Assembly (NCBI RefSeq): GCF_001612725.1
Contig: NZ_BDAZ01000063.1
Location: forward strand, 1 to 64,000
Source: Nocardia anaemiae NBRC 100462
Lineage (GTDB): Bacteria > Actinomycetota > Actinomycetes > Mycobacteriales > Mycobacteriaceae
Direction: 5' to 3'
Length of the DNA stretch: 64,000 nt
Each line of letters opens with the position of its first letter. Positions within the stretch are counted from its first letter, which is position 1. Positions 34,757 through 43,314 of the stretch are shown here, piece by piece. The position numbers and the translations under genes are program-made. The notes below the pieces were generated by a model. The model did not search any database, was not told where the DNA came from, and saw only the letters and a program-made list of their open reading frames with translations.

Positions 34757-36688
34757 ATGAAACTCAGTAAAGGGGCCAATGCGGCGGTGCCGACTTCCCT
34801 TCTTGCCGTGGTTGTTTCATGGCGGTCGGGGCATGCGGTGGATGCGCATGCGTTATTGCTGGCGCAGGCCGGGACGGTGCGCACCGATCGGGATCTGGTG
34901 TTCTTCAATGCACCCCGCCACATGTCGCAGGCGGTGACGCTCGATCAAGAACCGGCGCCCGGCACGGCGCGACTGAGCGTGTCGCTACCGCGCACCGAAC
35001 CTGATGTGGCGCGGATCGTGGTGGCCGGATCGGTCGACGACGGCACCTTCGGCGATATCGCGGATCTGACCCTCACCATCGAGGCCGCGCACGGGCCGAT
35101 CGCCCAGTTCGAGATCACCGATCCCGATGCGGTGTCGGCAATGATGTTCGGCGAGTTCTATCGCCGTGACGGCCAGTGGCGCTTCCGCGCGATCGGCCAG
35201 GGTTGGGCCAGTGGGCTCCCCGGCCTCGTCACCGAATTCGGTGTCGCCATCGAGGATCACGCCGAACCGACGCCCGATCGCTCGCACGTGGAGCGGACAA
35301 CCATTTACCCAGTGCAGCAACGTGTCTCGACCGGCACGGCGCTGGCCGGTCCCAGGCAGCTCGACAATGCGTCCCGGAGCCAGGACGGCACCCGCACAGA
35401 CCCGACCGAACAGCACGACCGGCTCGATGCACCGGGCCGACCACGGACCCTCGGCACGAACCGCGCGGATCAGGCTTGGCACCACACCGCCGCGACAGGC
35501 CCCCGTGACCGAGCCGCCCATCGCCCGGACTCGGCCGACGAACGACCTGCTCGGCCGCGGCCCGGCAGGCCGGTGGACCTTCAGCGCCAGCGGCACGATG
35601 TCGAACCGGTGATACCGGCACCGCCGAATCCCGAACGCGCGGACTGGCATTCGGATCCCGAGAACACCGCACGGATGCGGTGGTGGGATGGGGCCGAATG
35701 GACCAGTGCCACGTACGAACAGCGACCGCCCGGCCCACGCAGCTGTGAACGGTGCGGAAATCCCCGGCGCCGCAAGCTGTTCGGTGGTCTCGCGCCGTGC
35801 CAGAGCTGCGCGCACGAGATCGAGGAATTCCTGACGCACTGGCATACCCAGGCCTGGCGCGTGCTGACCGCCGCCGGGCCGCGTGGTGCGGAGTGGGATG
35901 CGCTGTGGGCGTCGCTGCGGTATCAGCGGATCGATGAGGGTCTGGGCCGGGCAGCGCTGCGGGATGTGGCGCTCACCTATGTGGAACGGCTGGTGGCCTT
36001 CGCATTCGCCGATGGCGAAATCGAGCAGACCGAGTTCGAGGCGTTCGAGTACGCGATCGAAGAATTGGCGCTCAGCGGACCGCTGGTCGAGGATCTGCGC
36101 AGGCGGATGTATCGCGGCCGCACCCTGTCGCGGTTGCGCGGCGGGGATCTGCCGGTGGTGCGAACGCCCGGCCTGCACCTGGATCCGGAGGAGAAGGTGC
36201 ACGTCGATCTGCCCGCCGTGCACGTCCGCCAGCTCGCCAGGGGGCCTAAGCTCACCGACGGCAGGCTCATCGCCAGCAATAAGAAGCTGCGGTTCGTCGG
36301 TACCGATATCGGCACCGAATTGCCTTGGAACAGAGTGGTTTCGGTGCATGCCGAGCAGCGTTCGGTGGTCGTCGCGGCGACCTCGTCCCGTGGTGGGGCC
36401 ACCTTCGATGTCGAGGATCCGGATTATGTCGCCGCCGCGCTGGAAGGTGCGCTGCGGGTCGCCAAACGCCTGGTCCTCACGCCCGGCCAGCGCGACACGC
36501 GCAGCATCCCGCAGGAGGTCAAGGCCGAGGTGTGGCAACGTGACGGTGGCAAGTGTGTCGAATGCGGCGACGGCCACTATCTCGAATTCGACCACATCAT
36601 TCCGCTGAGCCGAGGTGGTGCGACGAGTGCGACCAATCTGCAGATCCTCTGCCGCGCCTGCAACCGCGCCAAGGGCGCGCGGATCTGA
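34757..36688 (+). CDS. Multidomain TerD - DUF2510 - zinc ribbon - TerB-like - PH-like - HNH nuclease protein
   Basis: 643 residues. TerD-like beta-sandwich at 1-175 (MKLSKGANAAVPTS...; RTDRDLVFFNAP; MFGEFYRRDGQWRFRAIGQG). A charged, probably disordered linker covers about 180-285. DUF2510 at about 289-325 (RADWHSDPENTARMRWWDG). A CxxC...CxxC zinc ribbon is at about 327-350 (CERCGNPRRRKLFGG..CQSC). A helical TerB-like part with AFADGEIEQTEFEAFEYAIE lies at 358-458, and a beta-rich PH-like segment at 470-570. An intact HNH domain ends it (CVECGDGHYLEFDHIIPLSR, CRACNRAKGARI). Chemical-stress sensing domains linked to a nuclease suggest a defence or damage-response role (inference). Start ATG at 34757. 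Confidence 0.8.
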   Translation: MKLSKGANAAVPTSLLAVVVSWRSGHAVDAHALLLAQAGTVRTDRDLVFFNAPRHMSQAVTLDQEPAPGTARLSVSLPRTEPDVARIVVAGSVDDGTFGDIADLTLTIEAAHGPIAQFEITDPDAVSAMMFGEFYRRDGQWRFRAIGQGWASGLPGLVTEFGVAIEDHAEPTPDRSHVERTTIYPVQQRVSTGTALAGPRQLDNASRSQDGTRTDPTEQHDRLDAPGRPRTLGTNRADQAWHHTAATGPRDRAAHRPDSADERPARPRPGRPVDLQRQRHDVEPVIPAPPNPERADWHSDPENTARMRWWDGAEWTSATYEQRPPGPRSCERCGNPRRRKLFGGLAPCQSCAHEIEEFLTHWHTQAWRVLTAAGPRGAEWDALWASLRYQRIDEGLGRAALRDVALTYVERLVAFAFADGEIEQTEFEAFEYAIEELALSGPLVEDLRRRMYRGRTLSRLRGGDLPVVRTPGLHLDPEEKVHVDLPAVHVRQLARGPKLTDGRLIASNKKLRFVGTDIGTELPWNRVVSVHAEQRSVVVAATSSRGGATFDVEDPDYVAAALEGALRVAKRLVLTPGQRDTRSIPQEVKAEVWQRDGGKCVECGDGHYLEFDHIIPLSRGGATSATNLQILCRACNRAKGARI

Positions 36689-36818
36689 GGCGGATACCGC
36701 ATACGATCGCGCACCGGAACACCGATGTGGCGAACACTGCATATGCGATGAAGCACGTTGAGCGGTCCGGCATGTCACCGTAGCGTCCAATACCGAACAG
36801 CGCCGTTTGGGAGGATCA

Positions 36819-37583
36819 ATGCAGGTAGCGGTAATCGGCGGAACCGGGGTTCTGGGGGCCTCGGTGGTACGGGAGCTGAACGCACGCGGACATCAGGTCC
36901 GCGTGGTGAGCCGAACGGCTCCGGCGGATCGGACTCTGGAGCACCGGTCCGCGGACCTCGCGACCGGCGCGGGGCTGGAATCCGCACTCGACGGCTGCGA
37001 CACCGTCGTCGACGCGGTCAGTGCCCGCAGCCGGACCCGGTCGGTCATGGTGGACGGCGTGCGCCGACTACTGGCGGCCGAAAAGCAGGCGGGTGTCGGC
37101 CATCACGTCGAAATCTCCATCGTCGGTTGCGATCTCGTTCCCTTCGGCTATTACCGCGCGAAGGTGGAACAGGAACAGGTGGTCACCACCGGCGAGATCC
37201 CGTGGACGCTCTTGCGCGCCAGTCAATTCCACGAACTCGTGACCGAAATCCTCGCCGCATCGGCACGCTGGCGGCTCGCACCGCGCTCGTCGGCGAAGCT
37301 ACAGCCGATCGATGTCGACGCCGTCGCGACAAGACTCGCCGACGCGGTGGACAACGGCCCGGCTGGACGCATCCCGGATATCGCCGGACCGACCGTACAC
37401 ACCCTCACCGAACTCGCCGATATCTACCGCGCGCACACCGGCCGCAAACTGCTGCCGCTGCCAGTACCCATTCCGGGTCGCGCCGGACGCGCCCTACGAT
37501 CGGGTGCGCTCTGCGTGGACGGAAACGGCGACGCGATCGGCGCCGGTTACGCCGAATGGCTGTCCCACCGACTCACTCGCTGA
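36819..37583 (+). CDS. NAD(P)-binding NmrA-like atypical short-chain dehydrogenase
   Basis: 254 residues. MQVAVIGGTGVLGASVVREL is the dinucleotide fold. Atypical SDR features are CDTVVDAVSA, ISIVGCDLVPFGYYRAKVEQ and PWTLLRASQFHE. Members act as quinone or redox sensors or isoflavone-reductase-like enzymes. The ATG at 36819 has GGGAGG five bases upstream. Its stop overlaps the end of the tetR gene, convergent, by 11 bases. Confidence 0.8.
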   Translation: MQVAVIGGTGVLGASVVRELNARGHQVRVVSRTAPADRTLEHRSADLATGAGLESALDGCDTVVDAVSARSRTRSVMVDGVRRLLAAEKQAGVGHHVEISIVGCDLVPFGYYRAKVEQEQVVTTGEIPWTLLRASQFHELVTEILAASARWRLAPRSSAKLQPIDVDAVATRLADAVDNGPAGRIPDIAGPTVHTLTELADIYRAHTGRKLLPLPVPIPGRAGRALRSGALCVDGNGDAIGAGYAEWLSHRLTR

Positions 37584-38298
37584 CCAACCCGGCCGTGCGA
37601 CCCAGATCGGCCAGCATCGCATCGAACAGAATCTCCGGATTCGACAGCGGGATCGGATAATTCCCGAACACCTCGAGCGTGACGTGCCCGTAGAGCCTGG
37701 CCCAGATCTGGATCATCAGATACGTCACGCCGAGGTCGAGCTTTTCGGCCGGAAATTTCTGCCCGGAGTCCGAAAGCGCTGCCAGCAGCTCGGTTTGGAA
37801 CAGTACGAGGTCATCGCGCAACTCCGCCGGAATCACATCGGTCGGCGGGGTAACGACATCGTAGGTGGCCAGCAGCCGACCGGCGGCCGCGAGGAAGATC
37901 CGTCCGAACGGTTCGTCGAATCGGCGCAGCATGCGTGCGCGGCCCGCGCCCGGCGAGGCGAACACCAGGGTGAATTCCCTGGTGTGCGCCAGCGCCCAGC
38001 GCCGAAATCCCTTGCAGATGGCGAAGAACTGCACCGCGCCGTCATCGGGCAGCGTGGCGATCTGCGTGGACAGCTCGGCGGCGAGGTCCTCGCAGAACTC
38101 CAGGCGCAGACTCTCCAACAGGTCCTCGCGCGAGTTGTAATACCGATACAGGGCGGGCGCGGTGATGCCGAGTTCACGCGCGATCGCCCGCAGCGTGACC
38201 GCGTCGGGACCGTGCTCGACCAGCAGTGCGCGCGCCACCCGGCGGATATCCGCATCCGAAACCACCGGTGCCCGCCCGCGCGGCTTGGACCTGTTCAT
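37573..38298 (-). CDS. TetR family transcriptional regulator
   Basis: 241 residues. HTH at about 15-60 (DADIRRVARALLVEHGPDAV, AIARELGITAPALYRYYNSR) with a WHG-type C-terminal domain. It is transcribed just after the CYP125-type P450 gene (eight-base gap), so it is likely co-transcribed with and may regulate it or the NmrA-like gene. The ATG at 38298 fits the family; the upstream extension to 38349 lies within the P450 gene. Confidence 0.85.
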   Translation of the reverse strand: MNRSKPRGRAPVVSDADIRRVARALLVEHGPDAVTLRAIARELGITAPALYRYYNSREDLLESLRLEFCEDLAAELSTQIATLPDDGAVQFFAICKGFRRWALAHTREFTLVFASPGAGRARMLRRFDEPFGRIFLAAAGRLLATYDVVTPPTDVIPAELRDDLVLFQTELLAALSDSGQKFPAEKLDLGVTYLMIQIWARLYGHVTLEVFGNYPIPLSNPEILFDAMLADLGRTAGLVSE

Positions 38299-38306
38299 GA
38301 AGGAAT

Positions 38307-39542
38307 TCAAGCGTATTCGACTTCCCAGCGCTTGATGCCGTTCAACCAACCCGAGCGCAGCCGCACCGGATCGGAGACCTGGCGCAGGTTCGGCATCACA
38401 TCGGCGATGGCGTTGAACATCAGATCGATCTGCAGCCGGGCCAGGTTGGCGCCGACGCAGTAGTGCGTGCCGGTGCCGCCGAAGCCGACGTGCGGGTTGG
38501 GGTTGCGCAGCACATTGAAGGTGAACGGATCCTCGAATCCGTCTTCGTCGAAATTGGCCGAACTGTAGAACAGCCCGAGGCGCTGTCCCTTCTTGATCTC
38601 CTGGCCGCCGACCTCGGTGTCCTGGGTGGCGGTGCGCTGGAATGCGGTCACCGGGGTGGCCCAGCGCACGATCTCATCGGGCGCGGTGCGTGGCCGTTGC
38701 TGCTTGTAGAGCTCCCACTGGTCCGGGTTGTCGACGAAGGCCTTCATGCCGTGGGTGATCGAATTGCGGGTGGTCTCATTGCCCGCGACCGACAGCAGGA
38801 TCACGAAGAACGCGAACTCGTCCGAGCCCAGGTTCTCACCGTTGATATCGGCATTGATCAGCTGGGTGACGATGTCGTCGGCCGGGCATTTGCGCCGCTG
38901 TTCGGCCATATTCCAGGCGTAGCCCATGACCTCGGCGGTGGCAGCGTGGTGATTGCCGTCGAACTCCGGATCGTCGTAGGAGATCATCTGGTTGGTCCAG
39001 TCGAACAGCTTCTTGCGGTCGTCCTGCGGCACCCCGATCAGTTCGGCGATGGCCTGCAGCGGCAGTTCGCAGGCGACCTGTTCGACGAAGTCGCCACGAC
39101 CGGTCCGCTTGGCCTCGTGCACGATTCGGGCCGCACGCTCGGTGAGCGCCGCGCGCAGGCTCTCCACCGCGCGCGGTGTGAAGCCCTTGGAGATGATGCG
39201 GCGGGTCTTGGTGTGCTGCGGCGGATCCTGGTTCAGCATCAGCATATTGCCGAGCATGTCGATCTGCTCGCGGGTGGTTTCCTCGTTGAACCGGATGATC
39301 GCGGTGTTCTCGTGCGAGGAGAACACCTCCGGATTCTTCGAGATCTCCTTGATGTGGTCGAGCTTGGAGATGACCCAGTAGCCGCCGTCATCGAAGCCGC
39401 TGGCCCGCCCGGACTGCGCGCACCACCAGACCGGGGCGGTCCGGCGCAGCTCGGCGAATTCCTGGATGGGCAGGCGGGTGGACAGCAGATCTGGGTCGGT
39501 GAAGTCGAATCCCGCGGGAATCGATGGCGTGGTCACGGTCAC
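38307..39542 (-). CDS. Cytochrome P450 of the CYP125 family (steroid side-chain C26/C27 hydroxylase type)
   Basis: 411 residues. PAGFDFTDPDLLSTRLP at the start, the I-helix LLSVAGNETTRNSITHGMKA, the E-x-x-R of DEIVRWATPVTAFQRTATQD, and haem Cys in HVGFGGTGTHYCVGANLARL followed by RSGWLNGIKRWEVEY closely follow CYP125A1. These P450s oxidise the terminal methyl of cholesterol or cholestenone side chains. No other sterol gene is adjacent. A degenerate GGACACGTTCC KstR-like core lies about 51 bases upstream (39594-39604). Electron partners must be encoded elsewhere. Confidence 0.88.
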   Translation of the reverse strand: MTVTTPSIPAGFDFTDPDLLSTRLPIQEFAELRRTAPVWWCAQSGRASGFDDGGYWVISKLDHIKEISKNPEVFSSHENTAIIRFNEETTREQIDMLGNMLMLNQDPPQHTKTRRIISKGFTPRAVESLRAALTERAARIVHEAKRTGRGDFVEQVACELPLQAIAELIGVPQDDRKKLFDWTNQMISYDDPEFDGNHHAATAEVMGYAWNMAEQRRKCPADDIVTQLINADINGENLGSDEFAFFVILLSVAGNETTRNSITHGMKAFVDNPDQWELYKQQRPRTAPDEIVRWATPVTAFQRTATQDTEVGGQEIKKGQRLGLFYSSANFDEDGFEDPFTFNVLRNPNPHVGFGGTGTHYCVGANLARLQIDLMFNAIADVMPNLRQVSDPVRLRSGWLNGIKRWEVEYA

Positions 39543-39804
39543 GGCTATCTCCTACCGGTCTGACTCGGGCGGGCAGACCTCACGACGTTGTGTGGACACG
39601 TTCCGAAGCAGATAAAACCACACATTCGGCAGTTTGTGAATAGTGTTTAGTAAACCCCGTTAACTCAAGTTTTCGACAGCGGTGCGGCCGCTCGCGAGAA
39701 ATAGCTATTAGCTATGAGTGCCTTTATTGATCGCTTATCGCGAAACTGTGGACGCGACCGAGCGGACCGGCCTGTAATGGGGACGCAACAGTTCGGAGGT
39801 CCCC

Positions 39805-40248
39805 ATGCCCAGCCTGTACGAGCACGCCGGTGGCGACGAGGCATTGCATCGTGTCGAAGAAGCCTTCTACGACAAGGTGCTCGCCGATCCGGTGCTGAAA
39901 ACCCAGTTCACCGAACGCCGCCCGACGCATGTCGACCATCTCACCTGGTTCACCGCCGAATCCTTCGGCGGCCCAGATCATTTCACCCGCAACCTCGGCT
40001 TCGACTACATCATCGCCGTGCACCGCGGCCTCGAAATCACCGACGAGCAGCGCGAGCGCTTCGCCGAGCTGTATCTGGCGGCGTTCGAGGAGGCTGGGCT
40101 ATTCGACGATCCCGCCTTCCGGGACGCGGTGCGCGAGCATGCCGAATTCGGCGCCCAAGTGGCACAGCAGAATTCGCATGCCAAGTCCGACGACGAACTG
40201 CACCCGATCCGCGCGGTGCCGCACTGGACCTGGGACGGCGACGACTGA
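39805..40248 (+). CDS. glbO: Group II truncated haemoglobin (trHbO/GlbO-like)
   Basis: 147 residues. MPSLYEHAGGDEALHRVEEA FYDKV, FTERRPTHVDHLTWFTAESF, and FDYIIAVHRGLEITDEQRER with the proximal His are trHbO features; a Trp (G8) is expected near the HWTWDGDD end region. It binds O2 and may protect against nitrosative stress or deliver oxygen to oxygenases. The ATG at 39805 follows CGGAGG. It is divergent from CYP125; the intervening 262 bases carry the P450 promoter and the weak KstR-like core. Confidence 0.9.
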   Translation: MPSLYEHAGGDEALHRVEEAFYDKVLADPVLKTQFTERRPTHVDHLTWFTAESFGGPDHFTRNLGFDYIIAVHRGLEITDEQRERFAELYLAAFEEAGLFDDPAFRDAVREHAEFGAQVAQQNSHAKSDDELHPIRAVPHWTWDGDD

Positions 40249-40255
40249 TCGCCGC

Positions 40256-40975
40256 CTATCCCGTCACGCGCGCCACCAGAGCCAATATCAGAAACGGCAC
40301 GGTGGCCGAGACATCGGCCGTCTGATCCTCGGGTGTGCCGCGGGTATGCGCCGCGACCGCGAAACTGTCGCCGAACGACGCCGAGGCCACCTCCAGCGGT
40401 CCACTGTCGGACCAGCCCCATTTGCTGCCCTTTACGCCCGGCAGCCGTGCGGTCCCCCAATCCTGTGCGGTGCCGTCGGCCGCCTGCTCACCCGCCGCTG
40501 CCATCCAGCCGAAGATCGGCGAACCAGGTTCGGTGCGCTTCTTGGTGGCCAGGAAAGTGGCCACATCCGCGGTGCTGGTGTACGACATGCCCCAGGCCGG
40601 GCCCGATTTGGTAGCGGTCAGGCGGTACTCCGCCGCGATGGCGTCGATCGCCTCCGGATACTTCGCACCGAGTGCGTCGGCGGCGGAGTCGTCGGAATAG
40701 CGAATCATCCGCTCCGCCAAGGCCAGATCCGTCGCCGACCCGTCGCCCCGATGCAGCGCGTAGTCGACCATATAGAGCTTGACCAGCGACAACCCGGTGC
40801 GCATCTCGTATTCGTTGCTGGTGCCCCACTGGACGCCGGGCAGCACCGAACGGAAGGAGAACGCGGTTCGCGACGGCACGGCGTCCTCACCACCCACCTC
40901 GGCCGCGGCAACCGGCGCGGCGAATACCAGCACCGCCGTCGCAGCGACCGCGATCGGGAAAGTCAAGCGGCCCAT
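40256..40975 (-). CDS. Secreted protein with degenerate class A beta-lactamase/transpeptidase fold
   Basis: 239 residues with a Sec signal peptide (LTFPIAVAATAVLVFAAPVA, cut after AAA). Motifs in the right order are TGLSLVKLYMVDYAL (S-x-x-K), YSDDSAADALGA (in place of S-D-N) and SKWGWSD (in place of K-T-G). This spacing is that of penicillin-recognising enzymes, but the second and third boxes are altered, so it may be a wall-related esterase or an inactive binder. Actinomycetes have many such hypothetical lipases or hydrolases. Single gene. Confidence 0.6.
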   Translation of the reverse strand: MGRLTFPIAVAATAVLVFAAPVAAAEVGGEDAVPSRTAFSFRSVLPGVQWGTSNEYEMRTGLSLVKLYMVDYALHRGDGSATDLALAERMIRYSDDSAADALGAKYPEAIDAIAAEYRLTATKSGPAWGMSYTSTADVATFLATKKRTEPGSPIFGWMAAAGEQAADGTAQDWGTARLPGVKGSKWGWSDSGPLEVASASFGDSFAVAAHTRGTPEDQTADVSATVPFLILALVARVTG

Positions 40976-41039
40976 AGTTTCTCGCCCTCCTACGGCACTG
41001 CGGTCAGGACGGGCGGATGCCGATCCCGTCGAATCACCT

Positions 41040-42440
41040 TCACCCGACTCGGTTCAGACTCGGGGGTCGCCAGCGCCCATCGAGCGCGCGTTCCTCGGGC
41101 ACGTACAGGCGAAGCGCAAGCCGGAAGGTGCCGGTTTCCGGGATGGGCAGCCAATTGCCGTCTGGCACATCACTTCCCGGGTCAGCGGCCTGGATGGCGA
41201 GTTCCACCGAGCCGTCCGGCAGCGGTACGACCGGACGCTGATGACCGACCGAGTAGATGCCCGCCGGGTTCGGCACCAGATAGCGTTCGGCGGTATACGC
41301 GGTCAGCGACCAGAACGCCCGCGCGGGCGGAGTCTCGCCCGGGGGAAAATGCAGCCGGTAGTTGCGCGGCGCACCCTGCTCCCCCGCATTCGCGCTGATC
41401 TCCGGATAGACGGCGTCTTTGGGAAGATTCGCGCCGAGCGCGGTCCACGCGGTCGAGGCACGCAATGAGTAGTCGGTGCCATAGGCGCCGAGATTCGTCG
41501 CGAAACCCCAGCCGTTCTCACGTCTGGCCTTCGGATTGGCGTAGTCCGGTATGCGCATCTGACCCGCCGCCACCGCCGCGTCGAGATCGGCGACCGGCGT
41601 ACCGTCGATCGTGCCGCCCGGCCGGATGCCGATCTTCGAAAACCGCTGCAGCGCTGGGGCATCGTCGGGGGCAGGCGGGTTGGTGAGCATGAGGGCGCAC
41701 AGCCGCTCGAAGAAGGTGCGCCCATCCATCCGGGCCACCTGCTGCGGAGGCGAGATCGGCGTGGACATATCGGGATCGATCACCGGGGTCGGTCGCTCAC
41801 CGCGTAGCCAGGCGCTCAGCGGTGCGAGCCGCACCTGCTGCTGCACACTCTGGGCGGCGGCGAGATCGGTCTGATTGCGCAGTTCGATGCGACCGATCAG
41901 CCATGCGGTGTCGGTGGGCATCGCGAGTCTGGTCAGGTTATCCGGCAGCGCGCCAGACCAATTGGGGCCCGTGATCACGTACCCGTACGGCGGGTCCTGA
42001 CCGGGGGGCAACTGCGGTGCGACACTGCTCGGACTGTGCGTGGTGTTGGTCCAGGCGTCCAGGATCTGCATGATCCAGTACCGGTCACCGTCCATTGCCG
42101 GAACCTGCAGCACCACCGGTTCGGCACCGAGGTCGAGCCAGGCTGTGGCATAAAGGGTGTCGATATTCGGCATGACAACGGCGGTCATCCTCGGATTTAC
42201 CGCACCGATGGCCGCCATCCGATTGGCGGGTACGGCGGTGGTATTCGTCCGCAGCGTGACATCCATCAACACCAGCGGAAATCCATAGATATAGGCGTCG
42301 GTCGCGACCGAACGCGGATCACTCGGGGGCACGCTGCCGGAACTCTCCGCGCTACCGGAATCCGTCGATTTGCCGCACGCGACCAGGCCCGCGCCCGTAA
42401 CGGCACCGGCCAGCAGCACTGATCGCCGCGACATACTCAT
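41040..42440 (-). CDS. DUF1254/DUF1214 family exported lipoprotein
   Basis: 466 residues. An RR-containing signal ends in a lipobox (SVLLAGAVTGAGLVACGKS), so a Tat-exported lipoprotein is likely. The DUF1254 part is seen in DAYIYGFPLVLMDVTLRTNT, MPNIDTLYATAWLDLGAEPV VLQVP and DRYWIMQILDAWTNTTH. The DUF1214 part is PARAFWSLTAYTAERYLVPN followed by GSVELAIQA. Family members are periplasmic or surface proteins of unknown function, once noted in Vibrio and mycobacteria. Single gene. Confidence 0.85.
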   Translation of the reverse strand: MSMSRRSVLLAGAVTGAGLVACGKSTDSGSAESSGSVPPSDPRSVATDAYIYGFPLVLMDVTLRTNTTAVPANRMAAIGAVNPRMTAVVMPNIDTLYATAWLDLGAEPVVLQVPAMDGDRYWIMQILDAWTNTTHSPSSVAPQLPPGQDPPYGYVITGPNWSGALPDNLTRLAMPTDTAWLIGRIELRNQTDLAAAQSVQQQVRLAPLSAWLRGERPTPVIDPDMSTPISPPQQVARMDGRTFFERLCALMLTNPPAPDDAPALQRFSKIGIRPGGTIDGTPVADLDAAVAAGQMRIPDYANPKARRENGWGFATNLGAYGTDYSLRASTAWTALGANLPKDAVYPEISANAGEQGAPRNYRLHFPPGETPPARAFWSLTAYTAERYLVPNPAGIYSVGHQRPVVPLPDGSVELAIQAADPGSDVPDGNWLPIPETGTFRLALRLYVPEERALDGRWRPPSLNRVG

Positions 42441-42554
42441 GCCTTCTCCCTACTTTCCCGATCAGGTCGGACAACTTCGAGAGAGATCAGCCGGAGTATA
42501 GCCACATATTTGCCATAAACCGGGCAAGCGGCGATGCGGCCGGGTTTTCGCCGA

Positions 42555-42851
42555 TCAGCCGGTGCCGAGAATCGAATTCATAATCGTGCCCGCACTGGTG
42601 GCGACGACACCGCCGATCATGGCTCCGGCCACCATCTTCGGCGACTGCATCGCGCCGCCGCTCCATTTCTCCCAGGCGAACCGGCCGCCCGCATAAATGA
42701 TGCTGATTATCCCGGACAGCAGGGCAAACCAGGTCAGATAGCGCACCATCTGCAGCAGCTTGTCCGATAGCGGCGGAGCTTGCGGCGTCGGATTCTGGAT
42801 CTGCGCCAACGTCGCATAGGCATCGCCGATCGACATCAGATAGATGTTCAT
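42555..42851 (-). CDS. Small two-helix membrane protein, paralogue A
   Basis: 98 residues. Two hydrophobic helices: YLTWFALLSGIISIIYAGG and AGAMIGGVVATSAGTIMNS, with a basic loop RFAWEKWSGGAMQSPKM between. The layout resembles pilin-like VirB2/TrbC or holin-type proteins. It is about 70% identical by eye to the divergent protein at 43008-43283. Function not known. The start ATG at 42851 has GAGGAGTAG upstream. Confidence 0.6.
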   Translation of the reverse strand: MNIYLMSIGDAYATLAQIQNPTPQAPPLSDKLLQMVRYLTWFALLSGIISIIYAGGRFAWEKWSGGAMQSPKMVAGAMIGGVVATSAGTIMNSILGTG

Positions 42852-43007
42852 CGTCTACTCCTCGACTATCACGCCCTCTCCATGATCCGCACAACGAGTG
42901 GTCTCGCAAGGTCGCGGAGATCGTGACTGCATGGTCGCCGAGAAACCGATACCATCTCGGAGAGCGAGTTAACCCCCTTGTCCCGCATCCAGAATGAGCA
43001 ACACGAG

Positions 43008-43283
43008 ATGATCCTGGCCACCGTTTACGACACTTGGGCGCAGATCGGTAATCCCACCCCTGAAGCCCCTCCGGTGTCGGACAAGATTCTTCAACTGGTC
43101 CGCTACTTCACCTGGTTCGTGCTGCTCGCGGGCATAGTCGCGATCATCTACGCGGGTGGCCGCTTCGCCTGGGAGAAGTGGACCGGCGGCGGTCTGGAAT
43201 CGCCGAAGATGGTGGCGGGAGCCATGATCGGCGGCGTGGTGGCCACCAGTGCGGGCACCATCATGAACGCCGTCATCGGCTGA
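43008..43283 (+). CDS. Small two-helix membrane protein, paralogue B
   Basis: 91 residues, beginning MILATVYDTWAQIGNPTPEA. Helices are YFTWFVLLAGIVAIIYAGG and AGAMIGGVVATSAGTIMNA with the same RFAWEKW loop as paralogue A. The two genes are head to head with 156 bases between. The 20 residues around the second helix are identical, so a recent inverted duplication or strong selection is likely. It converges with the TerD-type gene 31 bases downstream. Confidence 0.6.
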   Translation: MILATVYDTWAQIGNPTPEAPPVSDKILQLVRYFTWFVLLAGIVAIIYAGGRFAWEKWTGGGLESPKMVAGAMIGGVVATSAGTIMNAVIG

Positions 43284-43314
43284 ATCCGCGACTTCGACTG
43301 CGTACCGGCACGAT

